Part shown: one piece after another, positions 28,117-38,803 of the stretch | Position numbering within the stretch: position 1 is the stretch's first letter | How the letters are laid out: each line of letters starts with the position of its first letter | Assembly: GCF_028307215.1 (NCBI RefSeq) | Contig: NZ_JAQMHV010000008.1 | Coordinates: 56,808-120,807 of the forward strand | Source of the DNA: Falsirhodobacter sp. 20TX0035 | GTDB taxonomy: Bacteria; Pseudomonadota; Alphaproteobacteria; Rhodobacterales; Rhodobacteraceae | Direction of reading: 5' to 3' | DNA: 64,000 bases | Notes under the pieces: generated by a model | Told to the model about the DNA's origin: nothing | The model's input: only the letters and a program-made list of their open reading frames with translations | The model's database searches: none | Translations under genes and position numbers: made by a program

Positions 28117-28129
28117 GATCATTTTGATC
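28117..28129. promoter_or_regulatory. Palindrome GATCA-TTT-TGATC
   Basis: A perfect 13-base palindrome 33 bases before the GalD-like ATG, in the -35/-10 zone of its likely promoter. It could be the activation site of the divergent LysR protein or an independent operator. Confidence 0.35.
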
Positions 28130-28162
28130 GCATAGATGCATCAGTCTGAAAGGGTGTGCAAT

Positions 28163-29245
28163 ATGAACGATCTTCAGTCGATCCCCTGTGTCCTCATGCG
28201 GGGCGGCACATCGAAGGGTCCGTTCTTTCTGGCCAGCGACCTTCCGAATGACACGGCCCTGCGCGACCAGATCCTGCTGTCGGTGATGGGATCGGGACAC
28301 CCGTTGCAGATCGACGGGATCGGGGGCGGCAATCCGGTGACCAGCAAGGTCGCGATCATCAGCCCGCCCACCGTGCCCAACGCGGATGTGGATTACCTGT
28401 TCGCGCAGGTCAGGATCGACCAGCAGATCGTCGACACCTCTCCCAATTGCGGCAACATGCTGGCGGCTGTCGCCCCCTTCGCGCTGGAAGCGGGGCTCGT
28501 AAGGGCCGGGGAGGAAACGACGCTGGTGCGCATCCACAACGTCAACACCGGCAAAATCATCGAGGCGGAACTGGACACCCCCGGCGGCAAGGTCTGCTAT
28601 CTGGGGGACGCGTCGATCGACGGCGTTCCGGGCCAGGCCGCGCCCATCGCGCTGACTTTTCTGGACGCGGCGGGCGCGCGCACGGGCAAGCTGTTCCCGA
28701 CCGGCGCGCCTCTGGACCATATCGACGGGGTGGAGGTGACCTGCATCGACTGCGCCATGCCGATGGTCCTGATGCATGCCGAGGCCCTGGGCATAACGGG
28801 TTACGAATCCGCCGCCAGCCTGAACGCGGACGCCGCCCTCTTGCAGCGGATCGAGACGATCCGCCTGAAGGCAGGCCTTCTGATGGGGATGGACGATGTC
28901 AGCCAGCAGGTGACGCCGAAGCCCGTTCTCATATCGCACGCGCGCAAGGGTGGGGATCTGAACGTGCGGTATTTCATGCCGCGCGAATGCCATCCGTCCC
29001 TGGCCACGACCGGGGCGGTGGGCATCGCCACGGCCGCCATTTCGCCCGGAACGGTGGCGGCCGCGCTGATCGGCCCGCGCGCCATTCCCGCCGTCCTGCG
29101 TATCGAACATCCCGGCGGCGGTCTGGACATCAAGCTGGACGAACGCGACGGCAAGACGATCGCCGGGGTTCTGCGAACCGCACGACGACTGTTCGAGGGT
29201 TTGGTCTACGCCAAGCCGCCAAAGGCTGCAAAGATCGCGGCGTGA
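28163..29245 (+). CDS. PrpF-fold isomerase, GalD-like
   Basis: 360 residues from the ATG at 28163 (AAAGGG upstream), preferred over 28136. The PrpF/GalD signature MRGGTSKGPFF is near residue 10, followed by GIGGGNPVTSKVAII and the second-domain pattern LDHIDGVEVTCIDCAMPMV. The family comprises aconitate isomerase, 2-methylaconitate isomerase PrpF and 4-oxalomesaconate tautomerase GalD. All move a double bond in unsaturated tricarboxylates, with a diaminopimelate-epimerase-like fold. No propionate or gallate genes are linked. It heads a four-gene unit with a Tau/Ssu-type importer, so the transported compound may be its substrate or precursor. Confidence 0.8.
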   Translation: MNDLQSIPCVLMRGGTSKGPFFLASDLPNDTALRDQILLSVMGSGHPLQIDGIGGGNPVTSKVAIISPPTVPNADVDYLFAQVRIDQQIVDTSPNCGNMLAAVAPFALEAGLVRAGEETTLVRIHNVNTGKIIEAELDTPGGKVCYLGDASIDGVPGQAAPIALTFLDAAGARTGKLFPTGAPLDHIDGVEVTCIDCAMPMVLMHAEALGITGYESAASLNADAALLQRIETIRLKAGLLMGMDDVSQQVTPKPVLISHARKGGDLNVRYFMPRECHPSLATTGAVGIATAAISPGTVAAALIGPRAIPAVLRIEHPGGGLDIKLDERDGKTIAGVLRTARRLFEGLVYAKPPKAAKIAA

Positions 29246-29249
29246 AACC

Positions 29250-29267
29250 GGCACCGGGAGGGGTGCC
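29250..29267 (+). promoter_or_regulatory. Intercistronic hairpin before the binding-protein gene
   Basis: GGCACC / GGTGCC form a 6-bp stem with a 6-base loop just after the isomerase stop and before the Shine-Dalgarno AGGGAGGA of the next gene. Such stems often stabilise the mRNA of the abundant binding protein. Confidence 0.35.
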
Positions 29268-29286
29268 ATCCAGGGAGGACTATCAC

Positions 29287-30288
29287 ATGAAACACCTTTT
29301 GATGGCTTTGGCCGCATCCACCGCGCTGGCCGCACCGGCGCTGGCGCAGGACGTCCGGATGAGCGTCGGGTCCTACAACCTGAACAACCTGCCGTTCCCG
29401 GTGGCGCAGGGCCTCGGCTTCTATGAGGACGAGGGCCTGGACGTGACGGTGGACAACTTCGCGTCCGGCGGGTCCAAGACCCTGCAGGCGCTGGTGGCCG
29501 GATCGACGGACATCGCCGTGGGCTTCTATGACCACACGATCCAGATGCAGGCCCAGAACAAGCACGTGGTGGGCTTCGTGGAACTGGCCCGAAACTCCGG
29601 CTTGGTTCTGGCGGGCGGCAATGACACCACCTTCGATCCGGCCAATCCCGAAAGCATCCAGGGCGCCAAGGTCGGGATCACCGCGCCGGGATCGTCTTCG
29701 GACTTCTTCATCCGCTACTACCTGCAGCAGCACGGCATGACGGCGGACGACATCTCCATCATCGGGGTAGGGTCGGGTTCGGCCGCCGTGGCCGCGCTGG
29801 AACAGGGCAAGATCGACCTTCTGGTGAACTACGACCCCGCCGCCACCTTCATCGAGGCCAAGGGCGTGGGCAAGATCCTGATCGACGCGCGCAGCGACGA
29901 AGGGGCCACGGACGTCTATGGTGGGATCTACCCGACCTCGGTCCTGTATGCCACGCAGGACTTCATCGACGAGAACCCCGAAACGATCCAGAAGGTCACG
30001 AACGCCACCGTGCGCGCCCTGAAATGGATGAGCGAGCACACCCCCGAGGAGATCGTGGCGACGCTTCCGCCCGAATACATCTCGGGCGACGCGGACACCT
30101 ACACGCTGGCGGTCAAAAATGCGATGGCCATCTTCTCGGCCGATGGCGTGTTCAACACAACCGACATCGAGACACCGCTGAAGGTATTGAAGACGTTCAA
30201 CGAGTCGGTGGGCCGCGCGGACATCGACCTGTCCCGGACCTACACGAACGCCTTCGTCGAAGCCGTTCCCGCCGACGCGACGAACTGA
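29287..30288 (+). CDS. ABC importer binding protein, TauA/SsuA/NMT1 type
   Basis: 333 residues with signal peptide MKHLLMALAASTALAAPALA, ATG at 29287 after AGGGAGGAC. The mature part matches NMT1/THI5- and SsuA-like binding proteins: LPFPVAQGLGFYEDEGLDV, ASGGSKTLQALVAGSTDIA and GAKVGITAPGSSSDFFIRYYL. These receive sulfonates, nitrate, pyrimidines, aromatic acids or tricarboxylates. With a PrpF/GalD-like isomerase as neighbour, an aromatic or unsaturated carboxylate is more likely than taurine. That is inference from context. Confidence 0.85.
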   Translation: MKHLLMALAASTALAAPALAQDVRMSVGSYNLNNLPFPVAQGLGFYEDEGLDVTVDNFASGGSKTLQALVAGSTDIAVGFYDHTIQMQAQNKHVVGFVELARNSGLVLAGGNDTTFDPANPESIQGAKVGITAPGSSSDFFIRYYLQQHGMTADDISIIGVGSGSAAVAALEQGKIDLLVNYDPAATFIEAKGVGKILIDARSDEGATDVYGGIYPTSVLYATQDFIDENPETIQKVTNATVRALKWMSEHTPEEIVATLPPEYISGDADTYTLAVKNAMAIFSADGVFNTTDIETPLKVLKTFNESVGRADIDLSRTYTNAFVEAVPADATN

Positions 30289-30300
30289 GGAGGGGAGGAC

Positions 30301-31134
30301 ATGGCCGTGGCCGCATTGAAACCGGTGGATCATTACCACCCTTCCCCGCAATCCTCCGCAAAGCCGATGGTGGCGCTTCAGGACGTCCGCATGGCGTTCG
30401 GCGAATTCGTGGCGGTGGATGAAGTCAACCTGACCGTCGCCGACGGGGAGTTCCTTGCCATCGTCGGACCCACCGGCTGCGGCAAGAGCACGATCCTGAA
30501 CGCGATCGCGGGCCTTCTGAAACCCGCTAAGGGAACCGTCTCCATCGACGGAAAGCAGGTGGCGAATGTCGGCGGCGACATCGGATACCTGTTCCAGCAG
30601 GACGCCCTTCTTCCCTGGAAGACGTCGATCGAGAATGTGGAACTGGGCCTGATGTTCCGCGGCATGGGCAAGGCCGAGCGCCGCGCCCTTTCCATGGATT
30701 GGCTGGCCAAGGTGGGCCTGAAGGGGTTCGAGGACCGCTATCCCCACCAGTTGTCGGGCGGCCAGCGCAAGCGGGTGCAGATGGCGCAGGCGCTGATCAC
30801 CGGGCCGAAGGTGATCCTGATGGACGAGCCGTTCTCGGCGCTGGACATCCACACGCGTCACCTGATGCAGAACGAGCTGCTGCGCCTATGGCAGGAAGAC
30901 CGTCGCGCCGTGGTCATGATCACCCATGACCTGGAAGAGGCCATCGCGTTGGGCGACCGCGTGGTGGTTTTGGCTTCCGGTCCCCGCAGCCGGGTGATCG
31001 ACAGCTTCCCCGTCGATCTGGAACGTCCGCGCGACGTGGCGGAGATCAAGCTCGATCCGCGCTTCCTCGAACTCTACAAGAACATCTGGGCGTCGCTGCG
31101 CGGCGAGGTGGAGAAAAGCTATGCACGCAAATAG
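30301..31134 (+). CDS. ABC importer ATPase, SsuB/TauB type
   Basis: 277 residues, strong AGGAGGGGAGGA Shine-Dalgarno. Walker A GPTGCGKST, Q-loop LFQQDALLPWKT (the LLPW variant typical of nitrate/sulfonate/taurine ATPases), signature LSGGQRKR, Walker B VILMDEPFSALD, switch MITHDLEEAI. Its last 14 bases overlap the permease gene. It energises the importer of the flanking genes. Confidence 0.9.
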   Translation: MAVAALKPVDHYHPSPQSSAKPMVALQDVRMAFGEFVAVDEVNLTVADGEFLAIVGPTGCGKSTILNAIAGLLKPAKGTVSIDGKQVANVGGDIGYLFQQDALLPWKTSIENVELGLMFRGMGKAERRALSMDWLAKVGLKGFEDRYPHQLSGGQRKRVQMAQALITGPKVILMDEPFSALDIHTRHLMQNELLRLWQEDRRAVVMITHDLEEAIALGDRVVVLASGPRSRVIDSFPVDLERPRDVAEIKLDPRFLELYKNIWASLRGEVEKSYARK

Positions 31135-31894
31135 TGTTCGTCTCGTTCAGCTTGTGATCCTGGTCGTCATCATCGGCGGCTGGCAGATGGGCGTCAGCTC
31201 CGGCCTCATCGACCGGTTCTTCTTCCCCCCGCCCTTCGAGATCGGCGGCCAGATCATCCGATGGGTGACCGACACCTCCTTCTACCGCCATGTCGGCATC
31301 ACCCTGTCGGAAACGGTTCTGGGCTATGTCATCGGCACGGCCTTCGGCGTCGCCGCCGGCGTCTGGCTGGGGCTGAGCCGAAACGCCGCCCGCATCATGG
31401 ACCCGTTCATCAAGGCGCTGAACGCCATCCCGCGCGTGGTGCTGGCCCCGATCTTCGTGCTGTGGCTGGGCCTGGGCCTGTGGTCGAAGGTGGCGCTGGC
31501 CGTCACGCTGGTGTTCTTCGTGACCTTCTTCAACGCGATGCAGGGCGTGCGCGAGGTCAACCCCGTCGTGCTGGCCAATGCCCGCGTGCTGGGCGCCCGG
31601 CGGTCGGAACTGCTGCGCCATGTCTACTTCCCGGCGGCGGCCAGCTGGATCCTGTCCTCGCTGCGCACCTCGGTCGGTTTTGCCGTGGTGGGGGCGATCA
31701 TCGGGGAATATCTCGGCTCCTCGGCCGGTCTCGGCTACCTGATCGCGCAGGCCGAGGGCAACTTCGATGCGGTCGGCGTGTTCGCCGGGATCATAATCCT
31801 GGCCATCTTCGTGCTGATCATGGACTCGGTGCTGGACGTGGTCGAAAACAAGCTGATCAAGTGGCGGCCAAACGCGGCAGAGAAGCCCGCGTAA
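31121..31894 (+). CDS. ABC importer permease, SsuC/TauC type
   Basis: 257 residues, six helices starting with LVQLVILVVIIGGWQMGV. The coupling loop VNPVVLANARVLGARRSELLRHVYFP contains the EAA-like segment of this family, shown here only as its core ARVLGARRSEL. It starts inside the ATPase gene and ends 13 bases before a strong terminator, closing the four-gene plus-strand unit. Confidence 0.88.
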   Translation: MHANSVRLVQLVILVVIIGGWQMGVSSGLIDRFFFPPPFEIGGQIIRWVTDTSFYRHVGITLSETVLGYVIGTAFGVAAGVWLGLSRNAARIMDPFIKALNAIPRVVLAPIFVLWLGLGLWSKVALAVTLVFFVTFFNAMQGVREVNPVVLANARVLGARRSELLRHVYFPAAASWILSSLRTSVGFAVVGAIIGEYLGSSAGLGYLIAQAEGNFDAVGVFAGIIILAIFVLIMDSVLDVVENKLIKWRPNAAEKPA

Positions 31895-31907
31895 CCTGCG
31901 ACGGTGC

Positions 31908-31937
31908 CGAATGCCGCCGGTGGGCGGCATTCGTTTT
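31908..31937 (+). terminator. Rho-independent terminator
   Basis: Perfect 11-bp stem CGAATGCCGCC / GGCGGCATTCG with GGTG loop, then TTTT. It ends the isomerase-transporter operon. Confidence 0.9.
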
Positions 31938-32114
31938 ACGCGGAAGATGGCTGGCCGGGCCCTCACACCGCACGCGTGGATCGGATGACGATCTCATTCG
32001 CAGCCTCGGGTGCGATGCGCACAAGGCCACGCCGACGTGGCACCCTCGCCGCCTCGGCCGCCAAGACGACGGAGCGGCTGGCCGCCGAGCCAGGTCACGG
32101 CGTGATCCACACAG

Positions 32115-32141
32115 CGCCCCAAATCGTATAAATTTGGGGCG
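32115..32141. terminator. AT/GC mixed hairpin downstream of glpK
   Basis: A perfect 10-bp stem (CGCCCCAAAT / ATTTGGGGCG) with a 7-base loop lies 44 bases beyond the glpK stop on the minus strand. No T-tract follows in either direction, so it may act as a Rho-assisted end or a 3' stabilising stem. The rest of 31938-32184 shows nothing else. Confidence 0.4.
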
Positions 32142-32184
32142 GCCGCATGCCGGCTGCCGGCCGCGCGTGGCCGATCCCCCGGCC

Positions 32185-33729
<1,545 letters not shown>

Positions 33730-34449
33730 TCAGCCGGCAACCGGCGTGACGAGTGCTTTATACAGGAAGGCGCCCGCAAGCGCGCCGAAGATCGGCGCGA
33801 CGATCGGCACCCAGGCGTAACCCCAGTCCGTGTCGCGCTTGCCCTTGATCGGCATCAGCGCGTGCGCGATGCGGGGGCCAAGATCGCGGGCCGGGTTGAT
33901 CGCGTATCCCGTGGGCCCGCCCAGCGACAGCCCGATGGCCGTGATGAAGAAGCCGACGATCAGCGGGTTGATCCCGTCCACGAACTGGTTCGCGCCGATC
34001 GCCATGAGGCCGAAGGTCAGCACGGCGGTGCCGAGGAATTCGGACAGGAAGTTCGACGGCGTGTGGCGGATGGCGGGCTGGGTGCCGAAGACGCCCAGCT
34101 TGGCGTCGGCATCCTCGGTCGCGGCCCAGTGCGGCAGATAGACGAGATAGGTCAGGATGCCGCCGATGATCCCGCCGATGATCTGGCCCGCGATATAGAC
34201 GGGCACGAGGTGCCAGTCGAACGCGCCCACGGCGGCGAAGGCAAGGGTCAGCGCGGGGTTCAGGTGCGCCCCGGAATATTGCCCCACGGCATAGATCCCG
34301 AAGGTCACCGCAAAGCCCCAGCCCAGGGTGATGACGACCCAGCCGCCATTAAACCCCTTGGATTTCACGAGCAGGACGTTGGCCACGACACCGCAGCCGA
34401 ACAGCGTCAGGATCGCCGTGCCGACAAGTTCACTCAGAAAAAAATTCAT
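33730..34449 (-). CDS. glpF: Glycerol uptake facilitator (aquaglyceroporin)
   Basis: 239 residues from the ATG at 34449; the frame is open further upstream but that crosses the operator region. Both aquaporin boxes are present (SGAHLNPALT and GYAINPARDLGPR). The Asp after NPAR is the residue that marks glycerol facilitators against water channels. Six helices plus two half-helices are evident. It passes glycerol across the inner membrane, with glpK immediately downstream trapping it by phosphorylation. Confidence 0.93.
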   Translation of the reverse strand: MNFFLSELVGTAILTLFGCGVVANVLLVKSKGFNGGWVVITLGWGFAVTFGIYAVGQYSGAHLNPALTLAFAAVGAFDWHLVPVYIAGQIIGGIIGGILTYLVYLPHWAATEDADAKLGVFGTQPAIRHTPSNFLSEFLGTAVLTFGLMAIGANQFVDGINPLIVGFFITAIGLSLGGPTGYAINPARDLGPRIAHALMPIKGKRDTDWGYAWVPIVAPIFGALAGAFLYKALVTPVAG

Positions 34450-34556
34450 GCCCCCCCCGAGTACCGTTACGCAAGGCCGAACGGCGCCATCCTCCGCCTC
34501 CGCCCGCCTCCTGACGAACAGGGGTAAATTCGAACCGGCATTCCGGCAAGAAGAAA

Positions 34557-34574
34557 ATGTTCGGAACCGAACAT
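34557..34574. promoter_or_regulatory. GlpR operator, near-consensus palindrome
   Basis: ATGTTCG-GAAC-CGAACAT is a perfect 18-base palindrome. It equals the E. coli GlpR consensus core ATGTTCG-N4-CGAACAT except for the central four bases. It lies 108 bases upstream of glpF and 266 bases upstream of the chosen glpD start, so one site could serve both divergent promoters. The repressor gene glpR is three genes away in this window. Confidence 0.8.
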
Positions 34575-34839
34575 GTGTACGCCGGAGTCGGGCCGGATTG
34601 GGAGCACACCGGACCGCCGGGACGCGAAGGACAGCGGCGCGACACGGCCGCCCTTCATCCGTTACCCTTGGAAGTGCAGCAGGAAACATGGATCATTCGA
34701 CCGCCCGACGGAAGCTTTCAAAGGATCGCCGATCTTGGGGAGGCCCCGGGCATATTCACTTGAAAAAATCCGAGCATCGGCATATCTGCTTCAGGACAGA
34801 ACTTCCCGCGACATCCTGCACAATGGTACGAGGTTTCGA

Positions 34840-36456
34840 ATGCGCACTGAGACACTCGCCAGGCTCCGGACCGGAGAAACCTTCGATCTTCTGGTCATCG
34901 GTGGCGGGGCGACGGGCTGCGGCATCGCGGTTGACGCGGCCTCGCGCGGGCTGAAGGTCGCGCTGGTGGAACGTTACGACTTCGCCGAGGGCACGTCGAG
35001 CCGGTCCACCAAGCTTGTCCATGGCGGCGTGCGCTACCTCGAGGCGGCGGTGAAGAAGCTCGACAAGGGGCAGTACGATCTGGTGCGCCACGCACTGCAC
35101 GAACGGGGCGCGCTGCTGAAGAACGCCCCGCACCTGTCGCATCCGCTGGCCATGATCACCCCCGTCTACAACTGGTGGCAGGTGCCGTATCTGTATGCCG
35201 GGCTGAAGCTTTACGACATGCTGTCGGGCAAGATGAACATCGGCCACTCCAACATCCTCAGCGCGAAGAAGGCCAAGGCACGGTTCCCGATGCTGAAGTC
35301 CAAGGGGCTGAAGGCCTGCGTGCAATATTATGACGGGCAGTTCGTGGACAACCGCATGGCCGTGACGCTGGCCATGACCGCCGAACGCGAAGGCGCGGTG
35401 GTCGCCAACCACGTGGCCGTGACCGGCCTGATCCATGACGCGCAGGGCCGTCTGGTGGGCGCGCATGTCCATGACGTGCTGTCCGATAACCGATTCGACA
35501 TTCACGCGACAAAGGTGATCAACGCGACGGGTCCCTTCGCGGACGCGATCCGGCGGATGGACCACGCCGACGCGAAACCGATCCTGAAGGGCAGTTCGGG
35601 CGTCCACATCCTGCTGGACGGATCATTCGTGCCGCCAAACCAAGGGCTTCTGATCCCGCAGACCGATGACGGGCGCGTCGTCTTCATCCTGCCCTGGCAG
35701 GGGCATGCGCTGGTCGGCACCACCGACACCTCATGCGAGGTGGTCGATCACCCAACGGTGGCCGAGGCGGACATCCTGTATCTTCTGGACTACGTGAAGC
35801 GGTATTTCGACGTGGACGTGGGCCGCGCGGATGTGAAGGCGGCGTGGTCGGGCATCCGACCGCTGGTCTTCAACCCCGACGCCAAGGACACGGCGGAACT
35901 GGCCCGCGACCACGTCATCATCGAGGATGGGTCGGGCCTCGTCACCATCTCGGGCGGCAAGTGGACCACCTATCGCCTGATGGCGGAGGAGGCGGTGGAC
36001 CGTGTCGTGGCCACCGGCGGCTTTGCCGGCGTGAAGCCCTGCCGGACCCATGACATGAAGCTGCTGGGCGCCGATGGCTACCGGCCCGAAGGCGCCGCGG
36101 ATCTGGCGCGCGATTTCGGCCTGCCGCAGGACGTGGCGCACCACCTGAACCGCTCCTACGGCGACCGCGCCCCGGTGGTGGCCAGTATCGCCCGCGACAT
36201 GGGTCTGTCGGCCCGTCTGGCCGAAGGGCTTCCTTACATCGAGGCGGAGGTGATCTATGCCATCCGCCACGAGGCTGCGCAGCGCGTGGCGGATGTGCTC
36301 TGCCGGCGCATGACGCTGACCCATGTGGACAGCCAGGCCGCCCATGGGGCGATCGGCCGGGTGGCGGACCTGATGGAAGGCCCCGCCGGCTGGGACGCGG
36401 CCCGCAAGGCCGCCGAGATCGGCCACGCGGCCGAGAGGACGCAGGTCGCGCTGTAA
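34840..36456 (+). CDS. glpD: Aerobic glycerol-3-phosphate dehydrogenase
   Basis: 538 residues from the ATG at 34840 (ACGAGG upstream). The frame runs open from 34573 but the upstream part includes the operator. FAD-binding motif LLVIGGGATGCGIA near residue 15, then RSTKLVHGGVRYLE and TISGGKWTTYRLMAEEA near the C-terminus, typical of the GlpD family. It is a peripheral inner-membrane flavoprotein that passes electrons from glycerol-3-phosphate to quinone and makes dihydroxyacetone phosphate. It is divergent from glpFK, and followed by a strong hairpin and then glpR. Confidence 0.93.
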   Translation: MRTETLARLRTGETFDLLVIGGGATGCGIAVDAASRGLKVALVERYDFAEGTSSRSTKLVHGGVRYLEAAVKKLDKGQYDLVRHALHERGALLKNAPHLSHPLAMITPVYNWWQVPYLYAGLKLYDMLSGKMNIGHSNILSAKKAKARFPMLKSKGLKACVQYYDGQFVDNRMAVTLAMTAEREGAVVANHVAVTGLIHDAQGRLVGAHVHDVLSDNRFDIHATKVINATGPFADAIRRMDHADAKPILKGSSGVHILLDGSFVPPNQGLLIPQTDDGRVVFILPWQGHALVGTTDTSCEVVDHPTVAEADILYLLDYVKRYFDVDVGRADVKAAWSGIRPLVFNPDAKDTAELARDHVIIEDGSGLVTISGGKWTTYRLMAEEAVDRVVATGGFAGVKPCRTHDMKLLGADGYRPEGAADLARDFGLPQDVAHHLNRSYGDRAPVVASIARDMGLSARLAEGLPYIEAEVIYAIRHEAAQRVADVLCRRMTLTHVDSQAAHGAIGRVADLMEGPAGWDAARKAAEIGHAAERTQVAL

Positions 36457-36461
36457 CGAAC

Positions 36462-36485
36462 GCCCCCGCCTGCGAAGGCGGGGGC
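36462..36485 (+). terminator. Hairpin between glpD and glpR
   Basis: 10-bp GC stem (GCCCCCGCCT / AGGCGGGGGC) with a GCGA tetraloop, starting five bases after the glpD stop. Without a T-run it probably reduces rather than abolishes read-through into glpR. Confidence 0.55.
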
Positions 36486-36546
36486 CCTTGACAGATCGGT
36501 GCTCTGGCTTCCAATCGACAAAGCCACGTTTCAGCCGAAGGTCGCC

Positions 36547-37314
36547 ATGCCAACGCTTTCCCAACGCCAGAACCAGATCACCGAGATCGCCCGCTTCGAA
36601 GGCTTCATCGGGATCGAGGACATGGCCCTGCGGCTGGACGTGACACCGCAGACCATTCGCCGCGATATCAAGCTGTTGTGCGACATGGGGATTCTGCACC
36701 GCTATCATGGCGGGGCAAGCCTGATGACCAACACCCGCAACCGCGACCACGCGCTGCGGCAAGGGGAAATGGCCGCCGAAAAGGCGCGGATCGGTGAGCT
36801 GGTGGCGGCCCACATCCCGGACGGCGCCTCGTTGTTCCTGAACATCGGCACCACTGCCGAGGCCATCGCGCGCGCGCTTCTGTCCCGAAAGGACCTGCGG
36901 GTGGTGACCAACAACATCAACGTCGTGACTCTTCTGGCCGAGCGTGAGGATTTCGAGATCACCATCGCGGGCGGTCAGGTGCGCGTGCGCGATCTGGCCG
37001 TGGTGGGCGAGGCGACGTTGGGCTTCATCAACCAGTTTAAGGTGGATTTCGGGATCATCGGAATCTCCGGCATCGACGAGGATGGCACGCTTCTGGATTT
37101 CGACTATCGCGAGGTGCAGGTGGCGCAGGCCATCATCGCCAATTCCCGCACCACCTTCCTTGCGACCGACCACACGAAGTTCGGCCGCCGCGCGATGGTG
37201 AAACTCGGACACCTCGACGACATCGACGGGCTTTTCATCGACAAGGTGCCGCCCAAGCCTTACGAAGAGCTTCTGGAGAAGGCGAACGTCTCAGTGCATG
37301 TGGCGGTGCCGTGA
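36547..37314 (+). CDS. glpR: Glycerol regulon repressor, DeoR family
   Basis: 255 residues from the ATG at 36547 (GAAGG upstream), preferred over 36499. N-terminal DeoR helix-turn-helix (LSQRQNQITEIARFEGFI, then MALRLDVTPQTIRRDIKLL). The sugar-phosphate-sensing domain begins with FLNIGTTAEAIARAL and contains IGISGIDEDGTLLDFD. DeoR-type GlpR releases DNA when it binds glycerol-3-phosphate. Linkage to glpD, glpF and glpK and the matching operator make the assignment strong. Confidence 0.9.
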   Translation: MPTLSQRQNQITEIARFEGFIGIEDMALRLDVTPQTIRRDIKLLCDMGILHRYHGGASLMTNTRNRDHALRQGEMAAEKARIGELVAAHIPDGASLFLNIGTTAEAIARALLSRKDLRVVTNNINVVTLLAEREDFEITIAGGQVRVRDLAVVGEATLGFINQFKVDFGIIGISGIDEDGTLLDFDYREVQVAQAIIANSRTTFLATDHTKFGRRAMVKLGHLDDIDGLFIDKVPPKPYEELLEKANVSVHVAVP

Positions 37315-38371
37315 ATGGCGACAACGGGACCAAGGGCAGCCGCAAGAGGCTGGGGATGGGCTGGACAGGGCCGGGGGCCCAAGCGGGGTCGACCTTGCCG
37401 ATGTCCGCCGTTCCGCCGCCACCGCCGGACCGCTTTGCCAGATCTGCCGGGCCGGCGCGGGAGAACAAAGCGATCCGCACCGGGCCGAATTTTGGTGAAC
37501 CGCAGGCTTGCCGCATCCTGAGGCTACTCACGCGCGTTCAGCGAAGATCTGATCCGTCAGGGTGACTGCGAAGGCCGGATCAAGGGGATCGTAGGGCCAG
37601 CCGCTTCGTCGCGCGGACGGCCGGCGCGCCTGTCCTGATCCATGCCTCCCGCCTTACGAGGATCAATGTCCCGTATCGGTGCGAGACTGCGTTCATTCAT
37701 ATGCCGCCGCAAACCTTCCTTTGCGACGGACCTTCCATCACCACCGAACCCCACCGGGGATAGGCGGGAGCATTCGCCCCCTCAGCGTTCCCACGCTGCC
37801 GACCGGCGGAAAGTGACGAAGCAGAGGTGCGGTCGAAATATGTCTGCACCCCCTCCTTAGAGGACGAACATGTCGTTGGACAGCTTCCCGGAGAGGGCTG
37901 GCGATCCATGGTGACCAGAGGTCATCCATTATCTGCGGAAGATGCAGCGTCGCATCATGGCGGGAAGGCTGCCAAGACCTTGGAGGCCATGCGGAAGCAA
38001 CCCCGGTCCTCTGAGCAGCGGCGCTTTCAGACACAGGCACACGCCTTATGTTCCGACGCGGCAGTCCGATCGAAGGGGGCGGAATGACGTTGATCCGCGC
38101 CGACGAGGCTTGCAGGGCCGCCCTTCGCTTGCGCCGGTCGTTTGGCTTCTTCATCGGGGACGATAAATCTGCTGTCGGGCACCTCGCAACCGTGCCTGAA
38201 GGGGCTTGTCCCGCTTCCACCTGAGCCTTCAGAAGCGCGGCGGCATCCAGTCCGCCGAACCGCCCCCTCTTGCTCGGCGGACTGTCCTGTGGCGGCCGGT
38301 CAGGATTTCGCGCAAGCGAGGCGAAGCAGGCCTTCAAGACGTGCTTGAACCAACGCCCAGCCTCCGCGCCG
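37315..38371. other. 1-kb region without a supported gene
   Basis: Several open frames of 60-200 codons exist on both strands, but none has a Shine-Dalgarno site, a family motif or the codon pattern of its neighbours. The composition (mixed GC, many Arg/Pro/Ser codons in all frames) suggests decayed coding DNA or long spacer between glpR and the cupin gene. No tRNA or repeat was found. Confidence 0.5.
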
Positions 38372-38791
38372 TCAGGCGCCGATCAGGCCATGGCGGGCCA
38401 TGATGGCTTTCACCTTCTCGGCGTCGGGCCGGCCGTGCGCGTTAACCACCTCTGCAAGTTCCTCGAAATACGCGCGCCTGATCGTGCCCGGCGTGATCGA
38501 GGTGAGAACCCGCGCAGTTTCCGCGTGATGGTTTTCGTGGTGATGCACGGTGCCGCGCGGGATGAAGATGGCCTCGCCCGGGCCGATTTCCGTCTTTTGT
38601 CCGGCCATCGTGACGGTCAGGCGGCCCGACAGCCCATAGATCAGCTCGTCCGCCTCCGCATGATAATGGGGGGCGGGCACGCGGGCTTGGGCGGGCACCA
38701 CGAACTCGAATACGGTGGCGCCCGGTTCCTCCAGCCGGAAGTGAAGCTCCAGATCGCCGATCTTCACGATGTCGTCCGCGATCGCTTCCAT
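38372..38791 (-). CDS. Cupin-domain protein
   Basis: 139 residues from the ATG at 38791, which has GAGG upstream; an open extension to 38917 overlaps the divergent promoter and is rejected. Single cupin_2 barrel: PAPHYHAEADELIYGLSGRLTV contains the metal ligands H-x-H and E, and GEAIFIPRGTVHHHENHH supplies the last His. Small cupins of this type are dioxygenases, isomerases or ligand sensors. Divergent from a MarR-type regulator, so probably repressed by it. Confidence 0.8.
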   Translation of the reverse strand: MEAIADDIVKIGDLELHFRLEEPGATVFEFVVPAQARVPAPHYHAEADELIYGLSGRLTVTMAGQKTEIGPGEAIFIPRGTVHHHENHHAETARVLTSITPGTIRRAYFEELAEVVNAHGRPDAEKVKAIMARHGLIGA

Positions 38792-38803
38792 GCCTCGCCC
38801 TCT

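Noticed and set aside
34573..34839. N-terminal extension of GlpD
   Set aside because: It would translate through the GlpR operator and lacks similarity; the ATG at 34840 has a Shine-Dalgarno site and gives the normal GlpD N-terminus.
37315..38371. Open frames of 60-200 codons in the glpR-cupin gap
   Set aside because: No ribosome-binding sites, no conserved motifs and similar open frames on both strands; most likely GC-driven chance frames.
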